From Gemmatimonadota bacterium (GTDB lineage: Bacteria; Gemmatimonadota; Gemmatimonadetes; Gemmatimonadales; Gemmatimonadaceae), in assembly GCA_021298835.1 (NCBI GenBank), contig JAJTHG010000023.1, forward strand, positions 1 to 64,000: a stretch of 64,000 bases of DNA, given 5' to 3'. The notes below the pieces were generated by a model. It worked only from the letters and a program-made list of their open reading frames with translations, searched no databases and had not been told where the DNA came from. Positions 1 through 9,491 of the stretch are shown piece by piece. Within the stretch, counting starts at the first letter, position 1, and the number at the start of each line of letters is the position of its first letter. Made by a program: the position numbers and the translations under genes.

Positions 1-618
1 GCCCCGACGCTCTTCGGCGCGGCCGTGTCGGTCGCGTTGCCGCCCCCCTCGCGCGTGGCCCTGATGACCGAGCTGCGCGAGACGAGCGACGCGGTGAACG
101 CGCGGGGCGAGGCGCTGCTGCAGAAGTACTACCTCGATCACCCCGAGATGATGGGCGGCGGCGGCGGGAACATGAAGAACTTCGCCCTGCGCGCGGCCGT
201 CGTGGCCGAGGAGCTCGATCAGGCGATGGCGCCGGCGATGACCGCGTTCGACGCGGCCGTGCGCGCGCAGCTCGCCCTCGCCGACCGCTGGCGCTATGCC
301 TCGCCGGCGCTCGTCGCCCACGGGGCATTGCTCGACCTCGCCGGCACCTCCTCGGCCCGGTATCGCGCCTTCGACACTCAGGTTGACGCGTTCCATCGTG
401 CCTGGCGGCAGTACTTCACCCCGGGGCTGGTCTCGGGCGCGATGCTCACGCCGACCGATCTCGGCGCGTTGCCGCAGTTCACCTTCGTCGAAGAGCCGCT
501 CGGCACGGTGGCCGCGCGCGTGTTGCCCGGGCTGGCGCTGCTGGTACTCCTGGGCACCGGGCTGCTGCTGTTCTCGGTGCGTCGTCTTGGCGCAACGGGC
601 GTCGTCGCCGGCCGCTGA
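1..618 (+). CDS. ABC-2 type permease, DUF3526-like, C-terminal part
   Basis: The reading frame is open from the first base of the window, so the gene begins upstream and only about 205 C-terminal residues are seen. The visible part is a long soluble, helix-rich extracytoplasmic segment (a stretch like LRETSDAVNARGEALLQKYY followed by YLDHPEM), then one strongly hydrophobic segment near the end (VLPGLALLVLLGTGLLLF) and a short basic tail. This is the layout of the DUF3526 permeases that pair with ABC-2 transporters, where the soluble loop lies between the first and last membrane spans. A GTG at 25 could mimic a start but the frame continues in front of it. Substrate unknown. The stop lies 2 bases before the next gene, suggesting an operon. 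Confidence 0.7.
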   Translation, partial: APTLFGAAVSVALPPPSRVALMTELRETSDAVNARGEALLQKYYLDHPEMMGGGGGNMKNFALRAAVVAEELDQAMAPAMTAFDAAVRAQLALADRWRYASPALVAHGALLDLAGTSSARYRAFDTQVDAFHRAWRQYFTPGLVSGAMLTPTDLGALPQFTFVEEPLGTVAARVLPGLALLVLLGTGLLLFSVRRLGATGVVAGR

Positions 619-620
619 CG

Positions 621-1235
621 ATGCCGTCGCCGATCACCGGACCGTTCGCGCCGTCGGTCGTGCGCCTCGGCGTGCCGCTGCTCGACTGGCAGCTCTGGTG
701 CCTCGGCCGCGACATCCATGCGCCGGGCGGCAACCTGCTCGGCCGGGCCGGTTTCGTGCGGCATCGGCCCGAGATCCTGGGTACCGGGACCGCGGCCTAC
801 GTCCGGGACCTCGGCCGAGGCCAGCGGCTGATCGCGTGGGGCTTCGGGATCTTCTTCGGCGACGACACCGAGGGGGGCGTTCTGCTGCGCCGGCACGGGT
901 TTCTCCCGCGCCTGGCACCGTTCGCCGACGTCCCGATGCCCACCTGGCTTCCCGAACAGGTGGCGCCGGTGCGCTCCCCGCGCGACGGGGCGGCATGGCA
1001 GCGCGCGCGGCGGCTCGTCGCCGGCATCGCCGCCGCGATGGCCGCCCACGAACGTTTCGTCCTCGAGGCCGCTGGCCCCGAGCATCGGCGGCAGTGTGCC
1101 GCCGAACGCCCGCGCCACGTGCGGCGGGCGCTGTCCGTGTCGCCGCTCGAGACGGCCGAGGCGTGGGATGCCCTCGCCGTGGCGCTCCGCGACGATGTGC
1201 CGTTGTCTCCTTCCGCCCTGAGCTCCGCTGCATGA
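621..1235 (+). CDS. conserved protein of unknown function
   Basis: A 204-residue protein that I do not recognise. It has no signal peptide and no clear membrane segment. The N-terminal half holds a patterned stretch (LLDWQLWCLGRDI, GGNLLGRAGF, AWGFGIFFG) rich in Trp, Gly and aromatic residues; the C-terminal half is Arg/Ala-rich and likely helical. It starts 2 bases after the permease fragment and is probably co-transcribed and perhaps functionally tied to that transporter. Codon use matches its neighbours, which supports it being real. The stop overlaps the start of a 32-codon ORF. Confidence 0.6.
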   Translation: MPSPITGPFAPSVVRLGVPLLDWQLWCLGRDIHAPGGNLLGRAGFVRHRPEILGTGTAAYVRDLGRGQRLIAWGFGIFFGDDTEGGVLLRRHGFLPRLAPFADVPMPTWLPEQVAPVRSPRDGAAWQRARRLVAGIAAAMAAHERFVLEAAGPEHRRQCAAERPRHVRRALSVSPLETAEAWDALAVALRDDVPLSPSALSSAA

Positions 1236-1330
1236 AGCCCGACATCCACCCCACCGGCCAGCAGCGCATGCTCGACACCATGGGCCGCGTTGACAAGTTC
1301 CGGAAGCGCTACGGGCAATCCGCGCCGTAG
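1232..1330 (+). CDS. possible 32-residue small protein, translationally coupled
   Basis: A short ORF (MKPDIHPTGQQRMLDTMGRV and twelve more residues) begins with an ATG that overlaps the stop codon of the preceding gene as ATGA. It is hydrophilic and basic at the end (DKFRKRYGQ). The overlap and same-strand position suggest translational coupling; size alone cannot prove that it is made. It may be a real microprotein or chance. Confidence 0.3.
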   Translation: MKPDIHPTGQQRMLDTMGRVDKFRKRYGQSAP

Positions 1331-1344
1331 CGCGTCAGCGACCG

Positions 1345-2118
1345 TCAGCGACCGACGGCGGCGACGGCGGAGAGGGCGAGGCCCGCCGCGCAGGCGACGA
1401 GCTGGCCGAGGGGCAGTTCCCACGCGCGCACCACCTTGAGCTGCGAGACGAGCACCGAGCCGCCCACGAAGAGGAAGGCGCCGGCGGCGAAGGGCACGAC
1501 GACCTCGGCCACCTGCGCCGTCCCCTCGCCGAGCAGCAGGGTGAGCGTGGCCCCCGCCATCGCGAAGAGCCCGGTGATGGCGTTGAAGAGCACGGCGCGC
1601 GATGGACGCGCGCCGTAGTGCACGAACACGCCGAAGGTACCGAGTTCGCGCGGAACCTCGTGCGCGACCATCGTCAGCGTGACCACCATCCCCGGCGTGC
1701 CACCCGCCAGGTAGGCGGCGGCGATGAGCGCCCCGTCGAGGAAATTGTGCACGGCGTCCGCGCCGAAGTTGAGAACCACCATGGACGGATCGTCGAAGGC
1801 CGACACCTCGTCCCCGGGCGATGGCGGGGCCTCGTGGCGCGTGTCCTGCCACCGGTGGAGCCATCGCTCGAGGAGGTAGGATCCGACGATCCCGGCGACC
1901 ACGCTGACGGCGACGAAGGCCACGGTGGGGTGGCGGGCGTACGCCTCCGGCAGCAGATGGAAGACGGCAGCGCCGATGAGTGCCCCGCCCCCGAAGGAGA
2001 CGAGGATCGGCAGGATACGCGTCAGCCGTCGTCCGGAGGCGGCCAAGCCGGCGATGATGGCCAGCGGCACCCCCGTGACGACGGCGACGCTGCCGAGGAC
2101 GGCCGACCACGACGACAC
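1345..2118 (-). CDS. ZIP-family metal (zinc) transporter
   Basis: A 257-residue integral membrane protein of the ZIP family, which imports Zn2+ and related divalent metals into the cytoplasm. The two diagnostic metal-site motifs of transmembrane segments 4 and 5 are present: HNFLDG around residues 124-129 and HEVPRELG around 153-160. There are about eight hydrophobic segments and a hydrophilic loop with acidic and His residues near 90-110. The open frame runs much further upstream but that part is antisense to the dipeptidase gene; the GTG at 2118 gives normal family length, and a promoter-like TAGCCT sits 7 bases before it. Together with the CobW GTPase, Fur-type regulator and ZnuD-like receptor nearby it adds to a metal-homeostasis theme. 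Direction of transport and metal are inferred from the family. Confidence 0.88.
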   Translation of the reverse strand: MSSWSAVLGSVAVVTGVPLAIIAGLAASGRRLTRILPILVSFGGGALIGAAVFHLLPEAYARHPTVAFVAVSVVAGIVGSYLLERWLHRWQDTRHEAPPSPGDEVSAFDDPSMVVLNFGADAVHNFLDGALIAAAYLAGGTPGMVVTLTMVAHEVPRELGTFGVFVHYGARPSRAVLFNAITGLFAMAGATLTLLLGEGTAQVAEVVVPFAAGAFLFVGGSVLVSQLKVVRAWELPLGQLVACAAGLALSAVAAVGR

Positions 2119-2277
2119 GGGGCGAAGGCTATGCGCCCGCGCCCCGCCCCGCAATGAGAACGCATTATCGCCGCGCGGAGCGCCGGTCTCCGGTGTCAGG
2201 TGGTACCCGAGAGGAGCAGCGGGAAGCCCCGACGAATACCTTTCGGATTCGGTCGTCCACCCGCGTTCCCCGTCATC

Positions 2278-3555
2278 ATGCGCCTCGCCATCGGCTTCCT
2301 TCTGCTCGCGGCCTCCGTGGTCGGGAGCCAGCCCGCCCCGTCTGCCCGCGACCGCGCGGTCGCCGAGCGGGTGCTGCGGGCCGTCCCGCTCGTGGACGGC
2401 CACAACGACCTGCCGTGGGCGATCCGCAACGCCGCCGCCGCGCCGCGCGATGTCGAGGCGTACGACCTGCGAAAGACGACACCCGGCCACACCGACCTCG
2501 CGCGGCTCGCCGCCGGCCGGGTGGGCGGGCAGTTCTGGTCGGTGTACATCCCGGGCACGATCCGCGACTCGGGCTTCGCCCGCGTGCAGTTGGAGCAGAT
2601 CGACATTGCCCGCCGCGTCATCGCCCGCTACCCGGACCGGCTGCGCTTTGCCACGACCGCGGCCGAGGTGCGCGCCGCGTTCGCCGCCGGCCGGATCGGG
2701 TCGCTGCTGGGGATGGAGGGCGGCCACGCGATCGAGAACTCGCTCGGCGCCCTGCGCGCCTTCTACGACGCGGGCGTCCGGTACATGACGCTGACGCACA
2801 ACCAGACCCTCGACTGGGCCGACGCTGCGACCGACTCGGCCCGACGCGGCGGGCTGACCCCGTTCGGGCGCGAGGTCGTGCGTGAGATGAACCGGCTCGG
2901 CATGCTCGTTGACCTGTCGCACGTCGCACCGTCGGTGATGAGCCAGGCGCTGGACGTCAGCGAGGCCCCGGTCATCTTCTCGCACTCGGGCGCTCGCGGC
3001 CTCGCCGATCACCCCCGCAACGTCCCGGACAGCATCCTCGCGCGCCTGCCGCGCAACGGCGGCGTGGTGATGGTGACGTTCGTCCCGGGGTTCGTCTCGG
3101 CCCGGCTGGTCGCGTGGACGCGGCAGCGGGCAGGCCGGGCCGCCGAACTGCGTCGCGACGCGGCCGGCGACACCGCGGCCGTCCGGCGCGGACTCGAGGC
3201 GTGGGTGGCGGCCAACCCGGCGCCCAAGGCGACGCTCGCCGACGTCGCCGACCACGTCGAGCACGTCCGTCGCATCGCCGGGGCGGACCACGTCGGCATC
3301 GGGGGCGACTTCGACGGCATCGACACGGTCATCGAGGGGCTTGAGGACGTCTCCAAGTACCCGGGCCTGTTCGCCGAACTCGCACGCCGCGGCTGGACGG
3401 AGGCCGACCTCCGCAAGCTCGCCGGCGAGAACATCCTGCGCGTCATGAGCACCGCCGAGCGGGTATCCGCCCGTCTCCGCCGCGAGCGCGCGCCGAGCAC
3501 GGCGACGATCGAGCGGCTCGATCGCGCACCCGGGCGCACCACCGGCACGCCGTGA
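2278..3555 (+). CDS. membrane dipeptidase, peptidase family M19
   Basis: A 425-residue exported zinc dipeptidase (renal-dipeptidase family). The product starts with a signal peptide (MRLAIGFLLLAASVVGSQPA). Metal-binding and signature motifs are visible: DGHNDLPW near residue 40, an EGGHAIE segment around 150, VDLSHVA near 216, FSHSGARGLADHPRNVPD near 240, and GIGGDFDGID near 340. The family hydrolyses dipeptides including some D-residue dipeptides. The ATG at 2278 is chosen because it directly precedes the signal peptide; an in-frame GTG at 2200 would add an unlikely 26-residue leader. The stop overlaps the start of the following gene (GTGA), so the two are likely co-translated. Confidence 0.92.
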   Translation: MRLAIGFLLLAASVVGSQPAPSARDRAVAERVLRAVPLVDGHNDLPWAIRNAAAAPRDVEAYDLRKTTPGHTDLARLAAGRVGGQFWSVYIPGTIRDSGFARVQLEQIDIARRVIARYPDRLRFATTAAEVRAAFAAGRIGSLLGMEGGHAIENSLGALRAFYDAGVRYMTLTHNQTLDWADAATDSARRGGLTPFGREVVREMNRLGMLVDLSHVAPSVMSQALDVSEAPVIFSHSGARGLADHPRNVPDSILARLPRNGGVVMVTFVPGFVSARLVAWTRQRAGRAAELRRDAAGDTAAVRRGLEAWVAANPAPKATLADVADHVEHVRRIAGADHVGIGGDFDGIDTVIEGLEDVSKYPGLFAELARRGWTEADLRKLAGENILRVMSTAERVSARLRRERAPSTATIERLDRAPGRTTGTP

Positions 3556-5618
3556 TCCGCCGACGGGCGGCGGCGGCCCTCGTCGCTGCCGCGGTCGCGG
3601 CGGCCCCGCTCCCCGCGCAGGCGTGGGACGTCCCGGAAGCGGTGGCCCTCGCCGAGCGGGCCGCGCGCCGACGGGCCGATCCCGAGGGAGCACTCGGGCT
3701 GGCGGCGTGGCGCGCGAAGGCCCGCGGGACGCTCGCCTTTCTCGGGCAATTCGGTGACACGGCCCTGATGCCGCCGCTGCTGGTCAAGGCCGCGCAAGTC
3801 GCCGTTGACGTATCGTGGCGGGCCCCCGGCATCTCGCGCCAGGTCGTCGTCGGCCTGCGCGACACCGCGCTTTTCCCGGGTGACATCGGCTACTACCGCG
3901 ACCGGTACGGCATCGTCCAGGGCAACTTCCCCGACCGCATCCGGCTTGGCGAGGGACGCGACGTCTCCGACATCGTGCATCCCTTCTCCTCGGCCGGCCT
4001 CGCGCGCTACCGCTTCGCCGTCGTGGATTCGCAGTTCCTCTCGACCGGCCGCGCCCGCATCGCCGTGCTGCGCGTGGCCTTCCGCCCGCGGCTGGACGAC
4101 GACGCGCTCGCCGTGGGCGCGGCCTACCTCGACCGCGAGTCGGCCGAGATCGTCCGCCTCGAACTCACCTTCACGCCGGCGGCGATCCTCGACAAGCGGA
4201 TCGAGCGGCTGTCGGTCGTGCTCGAGAACGGGCTCGTCGAGGGCAAGTGGTGGCTTCCCCGGCGCCAGGAACTCGACGTACAGCGCGTGGCGACGTGGCT
4301 CGACGTGCCGGCGCGCGGCATCGTGCGCGGACGCTGGGAGATCGCCGACTACGAGGTCGCCGAGCGGCCGCGGCGCGACACCGCCAAGGCGGCGGGCCCC
4401 GAACTCGTGTTCGCCGCACCCGAGTCGCTCCGGGCATACGCCTTCGACGGCCCGGTGCTCGATCCCGCCCGCGCGAACGCGCTCGTCGCCGGGGCCGAGG
4501 CCGTGCGCGACGTGCGCAAGGCGGCGGAGGAGGCGCTGCTGCGGCGCCTCGTGCCGCCACAACCGCGGGCGAGGGCCGCCATGCCGCGACTCAGCGAGCT
4601 GGTGCGCGTGACGCGCGCCGAGGGGCTCGCGTTCGGCGCCGGCGTGGCCGTCCGGCCCGCTGGCACCGCGACGCTGCGGCTCGTGGGTCGCTACGGCCTC
4701 GCCGACCGCCAGGCCAAGGGCACGGCCACCTTCACGATCCCGCTGCCGGTGGGCGGTCCCGTGGACCTCGTCGCGTCGCGCGACTACGCCGATGCGGGGG
4801 ACGTCGTCGAGCGCTCGCTCGCGGTGAACTCCCTCGCGGCGCAGGAGTTCGGCCAGGACATGACCCAGCCGGTGGACGTCCGGCGCGTGGGGGCGCGCCT
4901 CGTGCTGGGACGCTGGGCCGGTCTCCGCTGGTCGCTCGACGGCGCCGCCGAGCGGCACGACCCGGTCCGCGTGCTGGCTACGCCGGTTCGCGGCTCGTAC
5001 AACCCGACGCTGCCGGCCGTCCGCGCCGAGGGGGTACGCGCGAGCCTGCGGCTCGAGCGCCCGTCGTGGATGATCGGCGAGCGCGGCAGCGCCGCCCTGC
5101 GGGGCGAGTCGCGCGGACTCTGGTTCGACACGCCGTCGGGCCGCGTGACGGGATGGCGGGGCAGCGTGGCGGCCGACCTGCGGTGGCCGCTCGGCGACGG
5201 CTTCGTCGCGACGTCGTTGTACGTGGGCGCCGTCACGGGCGGCGGTCGCCTGCTGCCCCAGCAGCGGGTGCTGCTCGGGGGGCCGGTGAGCGGGCCCGGG
5301 TACGGCTTCCACACGTTCGCCGGCACCACCGCCGCGTTCCAGCGGATCGAATACCGGCGCGACGTGACGTTCGCACCGCTACCGCTCGCCCGATACGGCC
5401 GGGTCCCGGGCCGCATGACGCTGGCCCCCTACGCGCATGCCGTCTTCGTGGACGGTCAGGCCCCGTTCGCCCCGCGGCGGCAGGGCTGGTATCCGTCACT
5501 CGGCGTCGGGGGCGAGTTCTTCATGGGACTCATGCGTGTTGACGTCGCGCGCGGCCTGCGCGGGGGCGGCTGGATGCTCGGCGTGGACGTCGGCCGGGTC
5601 TTCTGGGGAATCCTCTAG
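3552..5618 (+). CDS. predicted outer-membrane beta-barrel protein of unknown function
   Basis: A 688-residue exported protein starting with a signal peptide (residues 1-24, ending AQA). Residues about 40-290 form a mixed alpha/beta domain, with runs such as YRFAVVDSQFLSTGRARIAV and the segment NGLVEGKWWLPRRQELDV that recall lipoprotein-carrier-like or DUF5686-type folds. From about residue 350 to the end it is made of alternating aromatic/hydrophobic strands ending in an aromatic-rich C-terminus (GWMLGVDVGRVFWGIL), as expected of an outer-membrane barrel. I cannot name a substrate. It overlaps the dipeptidase gene by 4 bases and shares the palindromic CTAG of its stop with the convergent PAP2 gene. 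Confidence 0.7.
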   Translation: MIRRRAAAALVAAAVAAAPLPAQAWDVPEAVALAERAARRRADPEGALGLAAWRAKARGTLAFLGQFGDTALMPPLLVKAAQVAVDVSWRAPGISRQVVVGLRDTALFPGDIGYYRDRYGIVQGNFPDRIRLGEGRDVSDIVHPFSSAGLARYRFAVVDSQFLSTGRARIAVLRVAFRPRLDDDALAVGAAYLDRESAEIVRLELTFTPAAILDKRIERLSVVLENGLVEGKWWLPRRQELDVQRVATWLDVPARGIVRGRWEIADYEVAERPRRDTAKAAGPELVFAAPESLRAYAFDGPVLDPARANALVAGAEAVRDVRKAAEEALLRRLVPPQPRARAAMPRLSELVRVTRAEGLAFGAGVAVRPAGTATLRLVGRYGLADRQAKGTATFTIPLPVGGPVDLVASRDYADAGDVVERSLAVNSLAAQEFGQDMTQPVDVRRVGARLVLGRWAGLRWSLDGAAERHDPVRVLATPVRGSYNPTLPAVRAEGVRASLRLERPSWMIGERGSAALRGESRGLWFDTPSGRVTGWRGSVAADLRWPLGDGFVATSLYVGAVTGGGRLLPQQRVLLGGPVSGPGYGFHTFAGTTAAFQRIEYRRDVTFAPLPLARYGRVPGRMTLAPYAHAVFVDGQAPFAPRRQGWYPSLGVGGEFFMGLMRVDVARGLRGGGWMLGVDVGRVFWGIL

Positions 5619-6226
5619 CGCGCAGCGGCAGCACGCCCGCCGCGCCCGAGCCAGATTCCGATGACCGTGCCGACCACCGCCGCGACCACCACGTCGCTCA
5701 GGAAGTGCGCCTGCGCGAGGACGCGCGAGAGCCCGCAGCCCGCCGCGAGCCCGTACCAGACCCACCGGGTCCGTGGAAAGAGCTCGCCGAGCGCGGCGGC
5801 GGCACCGAACGCCACGAGGGTGTGGCTCGACGGCATCCCGAGGCCGGCCGTGCTGAACGGCCGGTCACTCCACGCACGGAAGACGTAGGCCCCCGCGTGG
5901 TCGAGGGGCCGCTCGCGCCGGACCAGCAGCTTGAGCACCTCGGCTGCCGCGCCCGCCACCGCCGCCGCCGCGACCACGGTCGCCCCGCGCCGCCATCCGC
6001 GCCACGGGAGCGACACTGCGGCGCCGCGATCGTGGAGGCCGATCGCGAGCGACGCGAGCAGCCACGTCGGGAGGAACCCCGCCACCCGCAGCAGCCGCCC
6101 GAGATCCCGGTCGTAGATGCCGGGCGAGACGAGGGTGGCGAAGGCCCAGCGGTCCAGCGCGATCGCCGCCGCGACGGCGGCGGCGGCGAGGACGGCGAGC
6201 ACGAGAGACGTCGGTCGGCGCGGCAC
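5615..6226 (-). CDS. PAP2-family membrane phosphatase
   Basis: A 203-residue membrane protein of the type 2 phosphatidic acid phosphatase superfamily (lipid or undecaprenyl-pyrophosphate phosphatases). All three catalytic motifs are visible: KLLVRRERP (motif C1), GMPSSH (C2) and SRVLAQAHFLSDV (C3, with the nucleophilic His). Hydrophobic segments at the N-terminus, near residue 55 and around the motifs give about five to six spans. The start is the GTG at 6226, which has the promoter-like element TTAGGTT ending 6 bases upstream and so may be a leaderless message. The exact lipid substrate cannot be told. Confidence 0.88.
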   Translation of the reverse strand: MPRRPTSLVLAVLAAAAVAAAIALDRWAFATLVSPGIYDRDLGRLLRVAGFLPTWLLASLAIGLHDRGAAVSLPWRGWRRGATVVAAAAVAGAAAEVLKLLVRRERPLDHAGAYVFRAWSDRPFSTAGLGMPSSHTLVAFGAAAALGELFPRTRWVWYGLAAGCGLSRVLAQAHFLSDVVVAAVVGTVIGIWLGRGGRAAAAR

Positions 6227-6311
6227 GCGCGGAACCTAACGGGACGGCCCTTGTCGCGCCCCCGCACCGCCGACGATCATGGGCATTCCTCCACCGCCCC
6301 CCGTCCCGCCC

Positions 6312-7304
6312 ATGCGCACGCTCGTCTTCGACACGCACTCCTACGACCGTGCCTTCCTCGATGCGGCCAACGCCGGGCGCCACCTGCTCGAGTACACGAC
6401 GGCACAGCTCGACGCACAGACGGCCGCGCTCGCGCGGGGCTTCGACGCGGTGTGCCTCTTCGTCAACGACCGCGCCGACGCGGCCGCGATGGCCGCGCTG
6501 GCCGCCGGCGGGGTGCGGACGATCGTCCAGCGCTCCACCGGCTACAACAACCTCGACCTCGAGGCCGCCGCGCGACACGGCATCGCCTGCTTCCGCGTGC
6601 GCGACTACTCGCCGCACGCGGTCGCCGAGTTCGCGGTGGCGCTGCTGCAGACCCTCAACCGCAAGACGCACCGGGCCTACAACCGGACGCGCGAGCACAA
6701 CTTCCGGCTCGCCGGCCTCCTCGGCCGCGACCTGCACGGCCAGACGGTGGGCGTGGTGGGCACGGGGCGCATCGGGGCGATCTTCGCGCGCATCATGCAC
6801 GGGTTCGGATGCCTGATCCTCGCCCACGACGTCCGGCCGCACCCCGACGTGCAGGCCCTCGGCGTCCGCTACGTGCCGCTCGACGCGCTGCTCGCCGAGT
6901 CCGACATCGTCAGTCTGCACGTCCCACTCGTCCCCGCGACGCACCACCTCCTCGACGCGGCAGCGCTGTCGCGCTGCCGGCGCGGTGTGACGATCGTCAA
7001 CACGAGCCGCGGCAAGCTCATCGACACCGAGGCGCTGATCGGCGCCCTGCAGTCCGGCCACGTCGGCGGGGTGGCTCTCGACGTGTACGAGGAGGAGGAA
7101 GGGAAGTTCTTCCGCGACCTCTCCGACCAGGTGCTCGACGACGAGGTGCTCGCACGGCTCATGTCCTTCCCGAACGTGCTGCTCACCAGCCACCAGGCCT
7201 TCTTCACGCACGAGGCCATGACGACGATCGCCGGGACGACGATCGCGAACCTCGACGCGGCGGCCGCCGGTGCCCCCTCGCCGAACCGCCTCGCGCCCGG
7301 ATAG
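6312..7304 (+). CDS. D-2-hydroxyacid dehydrogenase (D-lactate dehydrogenase-like)
   Basis: A 330-residue cytoplasmic NAD-dependent oxidoreductase interconverting a 2-oxoacid and a D-2-hydroxyacid, closest in motif pattern to fermentative D-lactate dehydrogenase (LdhA type). Seen: [21 protein letters not shown], the nucleotide-binding GTGRIG near residue 153, [10 protein letters not shown] with the catalytic Arg, the acidic ALDVYEEEE segment with the catalytic Glu, and [12 protein letters not shown] with the catalytic His. The start at 6312 leaves out an upstream proline-only leader that an ATG at 6279 would add. It stands alone between a divergent PAP2 gene and a CobW GTPase. Confidence 0.9.
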   Translation: MRTLVFDTHSYDRAFLDAANAGRHLLEYTTAQLDAQTAALARGFDAVCLFVNDRADAAAMAALAAGGVRTIVQRSTGYNNLDLEAAARHGIACFRVRDYSPHAVAEFAVALLQTLNRKTHRAYNRTREHNFRLAGLLGRDLHGQTVGVVGTGRIGAIFARIMHGFGCLILAHDVRPHPDVQALGVRYVPLDALLAESDIVSLHVPLVPATHHLLDAAALSRCRRGVTIVNTSRGKLIDTEALIGALQSGHVGGVALDVYEEEEGKFFRDLSDQVLDDEVLARLMSFPNVLLTSHQAFFTHEAMTTIAGTTIANLDAAAAGAPSPNRLAPG

Positions 7305-7383
7305 GGCGACCGTTCACCCGGTCGGAGCGCCCGCTCGCCGACGGCGGCGCGGCCCTCGGACGCCGGAAGGCGAGCTTCCGGGC

Positions 7384-8562
7384 ATGTCCGACGCGCGCCT
7401 CCCCGTCACCGTCCTTTCCGGCTTCCTGGGGGCCGGCAAGACCACGCTGCTCAACCACGTGCTCGCCAACCGCGAGGGTCGCCGCGTCGCGGTGATCGTC
7501 AACGACATGAGCGAGATCAACGTCGACGCGCAGCTCGTCCGCGACGGCGGGGCCGCGCTCTCGCGCACCGACGAAACGCTCGTCGAGATGACCAACGGCT
7601 GCATCTGCTGCACGTTGCGCGACGACCTCCTGCAGGAAGTCGCCCGGCTCGCCAGGGACGGCCGCTTCGACTATCTGCTCATCGAGTCCACCGGCATCGG
7701 CGAGCCGCTGCCGGTCGCCGCGACCTTCACCTTCGAGGACGAGTCGGGCTATTCGCTCTCGCAGCTCGCGCGCCTCGACACGATGGTCTCGGTCGTGGAC
7801 AGCGAGGCGTTCATCGCCGACCTCGAGAGCGGCGAAGCGCTCAAGGATCGCAAGCTCGAGGCGGGGGAGGACGACGAGCGCGAGCTCGCCGATCTCCTGC
7901 TCGACCAGGTCGAGTTCGCCAACGTGCTCGTGCTCAACAAGACCGATCGCTGCACCCCCGACGCACTCGACCGCCTCGAGGCGGTGCTGCGCACGCTCAA
8001 CCCGGACGCGAGAATCGTCCGCTCCGAGATGGGGCGCGTCCCGCTCGACGTCATCTTCGACACCGGCCTCTTCGACTTCGAGAAGGCGGAGGCGGCGCCC
8101 GGCTGGCAGAAGGAGCTCGCGGGCGTCCACGTTCCCGAGACCGAGGAGTACGGCATCTCGAGCTTCGTGTGGCGCTCCGACCGCCCGCTGCATCCCAAGC
8201 GGCTGGTGAAGGCCGTGCAAGCCGGCATGAAGGGGGTGCTGCGGGCCAAGGGGATCTTCTGGCTTGCGACGCGTCCCGACGTGATCGGCATCTGGTCGCT
8301 GGCCGGCAAGTCGCTGCAGCTCAATCCCGGCGGCTACTGGCGCGGGCAGGACGATGACGGCACGACGCCGGTGTATCCCAAGCAGGAACTCGTGTTCATC
8401 GGCACGGACATGGATCGCCCGCGCCTGACGCGACTCCTCGACGAGGCCCGGCTCACGGACGACGAGATGGCGCTGGGGGAGGCCGCGTGGACCCGTTTCG
8501 AGGATCCGCTGCCCGAGTGGCCGCGGGAGCTGCTCGACGCGCTCACCGCCGACGCGGACTGA
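7384..8562 (+). CDS. CobW/COG0523-family G3E GTPase, putative zinc chaperone
   Basis: A 392-residue P-loop GTPase of the G3E family. Residues 12-21 hold the Walker A loop ([10 protein letters not shown]) and residues 72-77 the metal-binding GCICCT motif typical of COG0523 metallochaperones; NKTD near residue 185 gives guanine specificity. The C-terminal half is the CobW C-domain ([13 protein letters not shown]). COG0523 members commonly act in zinc delivery or the zinc-starvation response, and the Fur-type regulator, AztD-like and ZnuD-like genes 1-6 kb downstream suggest the same here. The ATG at 7384 is directly before the conserved N-terminal strand and has GAGCTT 6 bases upstream. Confidence 0.88.
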   Translation: MSDARLPVTVLSGFLGAGKTTLLNHVLANREGRRVAVIVNDMSEINVDAQLVRDGGAALSRTDETLVEMTNGCICCTLRDDLLQEVARLARDGRFDYLLIESTGIGEPLPVAATFTFEDESGYSLSQLARLDTMVSVVDSEAFIADLESGEALKDRKLEAGEDDERELADLLLDQVEFANVLVLNKTDRCTPDALDRLEAVLRTLNPDARIVRSEMGRVPLDVIFDTGLFDFEKAEAAPGWQKELAGVHVPETEEYGISSFVWRSDRPLHPKRLVKAVQAGMKGVLRAKGIFWLATRPDVIGIWSLAGKSLQLNPGGYWRGQDDDGTTPVYPKQELVFIGTDMDRPRLTRLLDEARLTDDEMALGEAAWTRFEDPLPEWPRELLDALTADAD

Positions 8563-8563
8563 C

Positions 8564-9463
8564 GTGAGCGGGCGGCCGGGCGGGCGGTTCCTGCGCCTCG
8601 CGCTCGGGGCGCTGCTCGCCGGCTGCGCCGCCGTCGGGGGAGCGGCACCGACACCGCGGCCCGACCGTAGCCCCGGCGCTGCCTGCCTCGACGTCGCGAC
8701 GCTGCCCCCGGACGTTCGCGCGACGGCCGGCCACTTCGCCCTCGCCGCGGGGGATCGCGAGGGACTCTACACGCTCGACGGCGGCCTCAAGCCCGTCTCG
8801 AGCGACATCGCCCAGTTCAGATGGCGCGTGCACCCCACCGTCGAGCCGTCAGCCGGCGACACGCTCGCCCGCTGGCGGCGCGCGGTGGCCGCCCTCTCCT
8901 GCGGCGAGATCGATTTCGCGGTGCAGGTCTTCGCCGCCGTCCACCCGGGACGCGGGCTGGACTCCGTGCGCACGGCCACCGTCGCGGTCGGGCACCGGGC
9001 GGCGATCGCGGAGACCATCAGCCGGCACGCCGCCTTCTTCATCGGCATCGGGGTCACGACGGGCCTCCCGCTCTCCGATGTGCTGGGCCTCGTGGACGTC
9101 GCTCCCCGCGCCGCGCGATGGCGGGCATACGGGCTCCTCTTCGGGTATCCCGCTCCGGCGGTGGACTTCTTCGTGGCGGCCGGCCTCCGCGGGGATTCGA
9201 CGCAGCGCATCGAGCCGCGCGACTTCCGGCGGCTGCCCACCTGGCGCAAGTCCGCCCCGGCACCGGGGACGACCGACTCGCTCTCGAGCTTCGTCTATGC
9301 GGTGCCGGCCGGCGCCCCGTGGTCACCGGCGGACCCGGCGCTCGCGCGCGCCGTCGCGCCGCGCTACGCCCGGTACGCGGCGTGGCGCGGGGCCGCCTCC
9401 CGCACCGGCGAGGACGCGCTGGCATACTGGCGGTCGCAGTTGGCGGCGTTGCCCCCCCGCTGA
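8564..9463 (+). CDS. lipoprotein of unknown function
   Basis: A 299-residue protein starting with GTG one base after the CobW stop. The N-terminus has Arg residues, a hydrophobic core and a lipobox (LLAGC near residue 21), so it should be an exported lipoprotein. The rest is soluble with two further Cys (in ACLDVA and LSCGEID) that might pair. No family recognised. The tight spacing suggests co-expression with the GTPase. It faces the Fur-family gene, ending 29 bases before that convergent gene's stop. Confidence 0.6.
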   Translation: MSGRPGGRFLRLALGALLAGCAAVGGAAPTPRPDRSPGAACLDVATLPPDVRATAGHFALAAGDREGLYTLDGGLKPVSSDIAQFRWRVHPTVEPSAGDTLARWRRAVAALSCGEIDFAVQVFAAVHPGRGLDSVRTATVAVGHRAAIAETISRHAAFFIGIGVTTGLPLSDVLGLVDVAPRAARWRAYGLLFGYPAPAVDFFVAAGLRGDSTQRIEPRDFRRLPTWRKSAPAPGTTDSLSSFVYAVPAGAPWSPADPALARAVAPRYARYAAWRGAASRTGEDALAYWRSQLAALPPR

Positions 9464-9491
9464 CGGCAGCGGCGCCGGCACACCGCCGCCG

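Noticed and set aside
2119-3693. N-terminal extension of the ZIP transporter by about 525 residues
   Set aside because: The extension is antisense to the M19 dipeptidase and not protein-like; ZIP proteins are about 250 residues.
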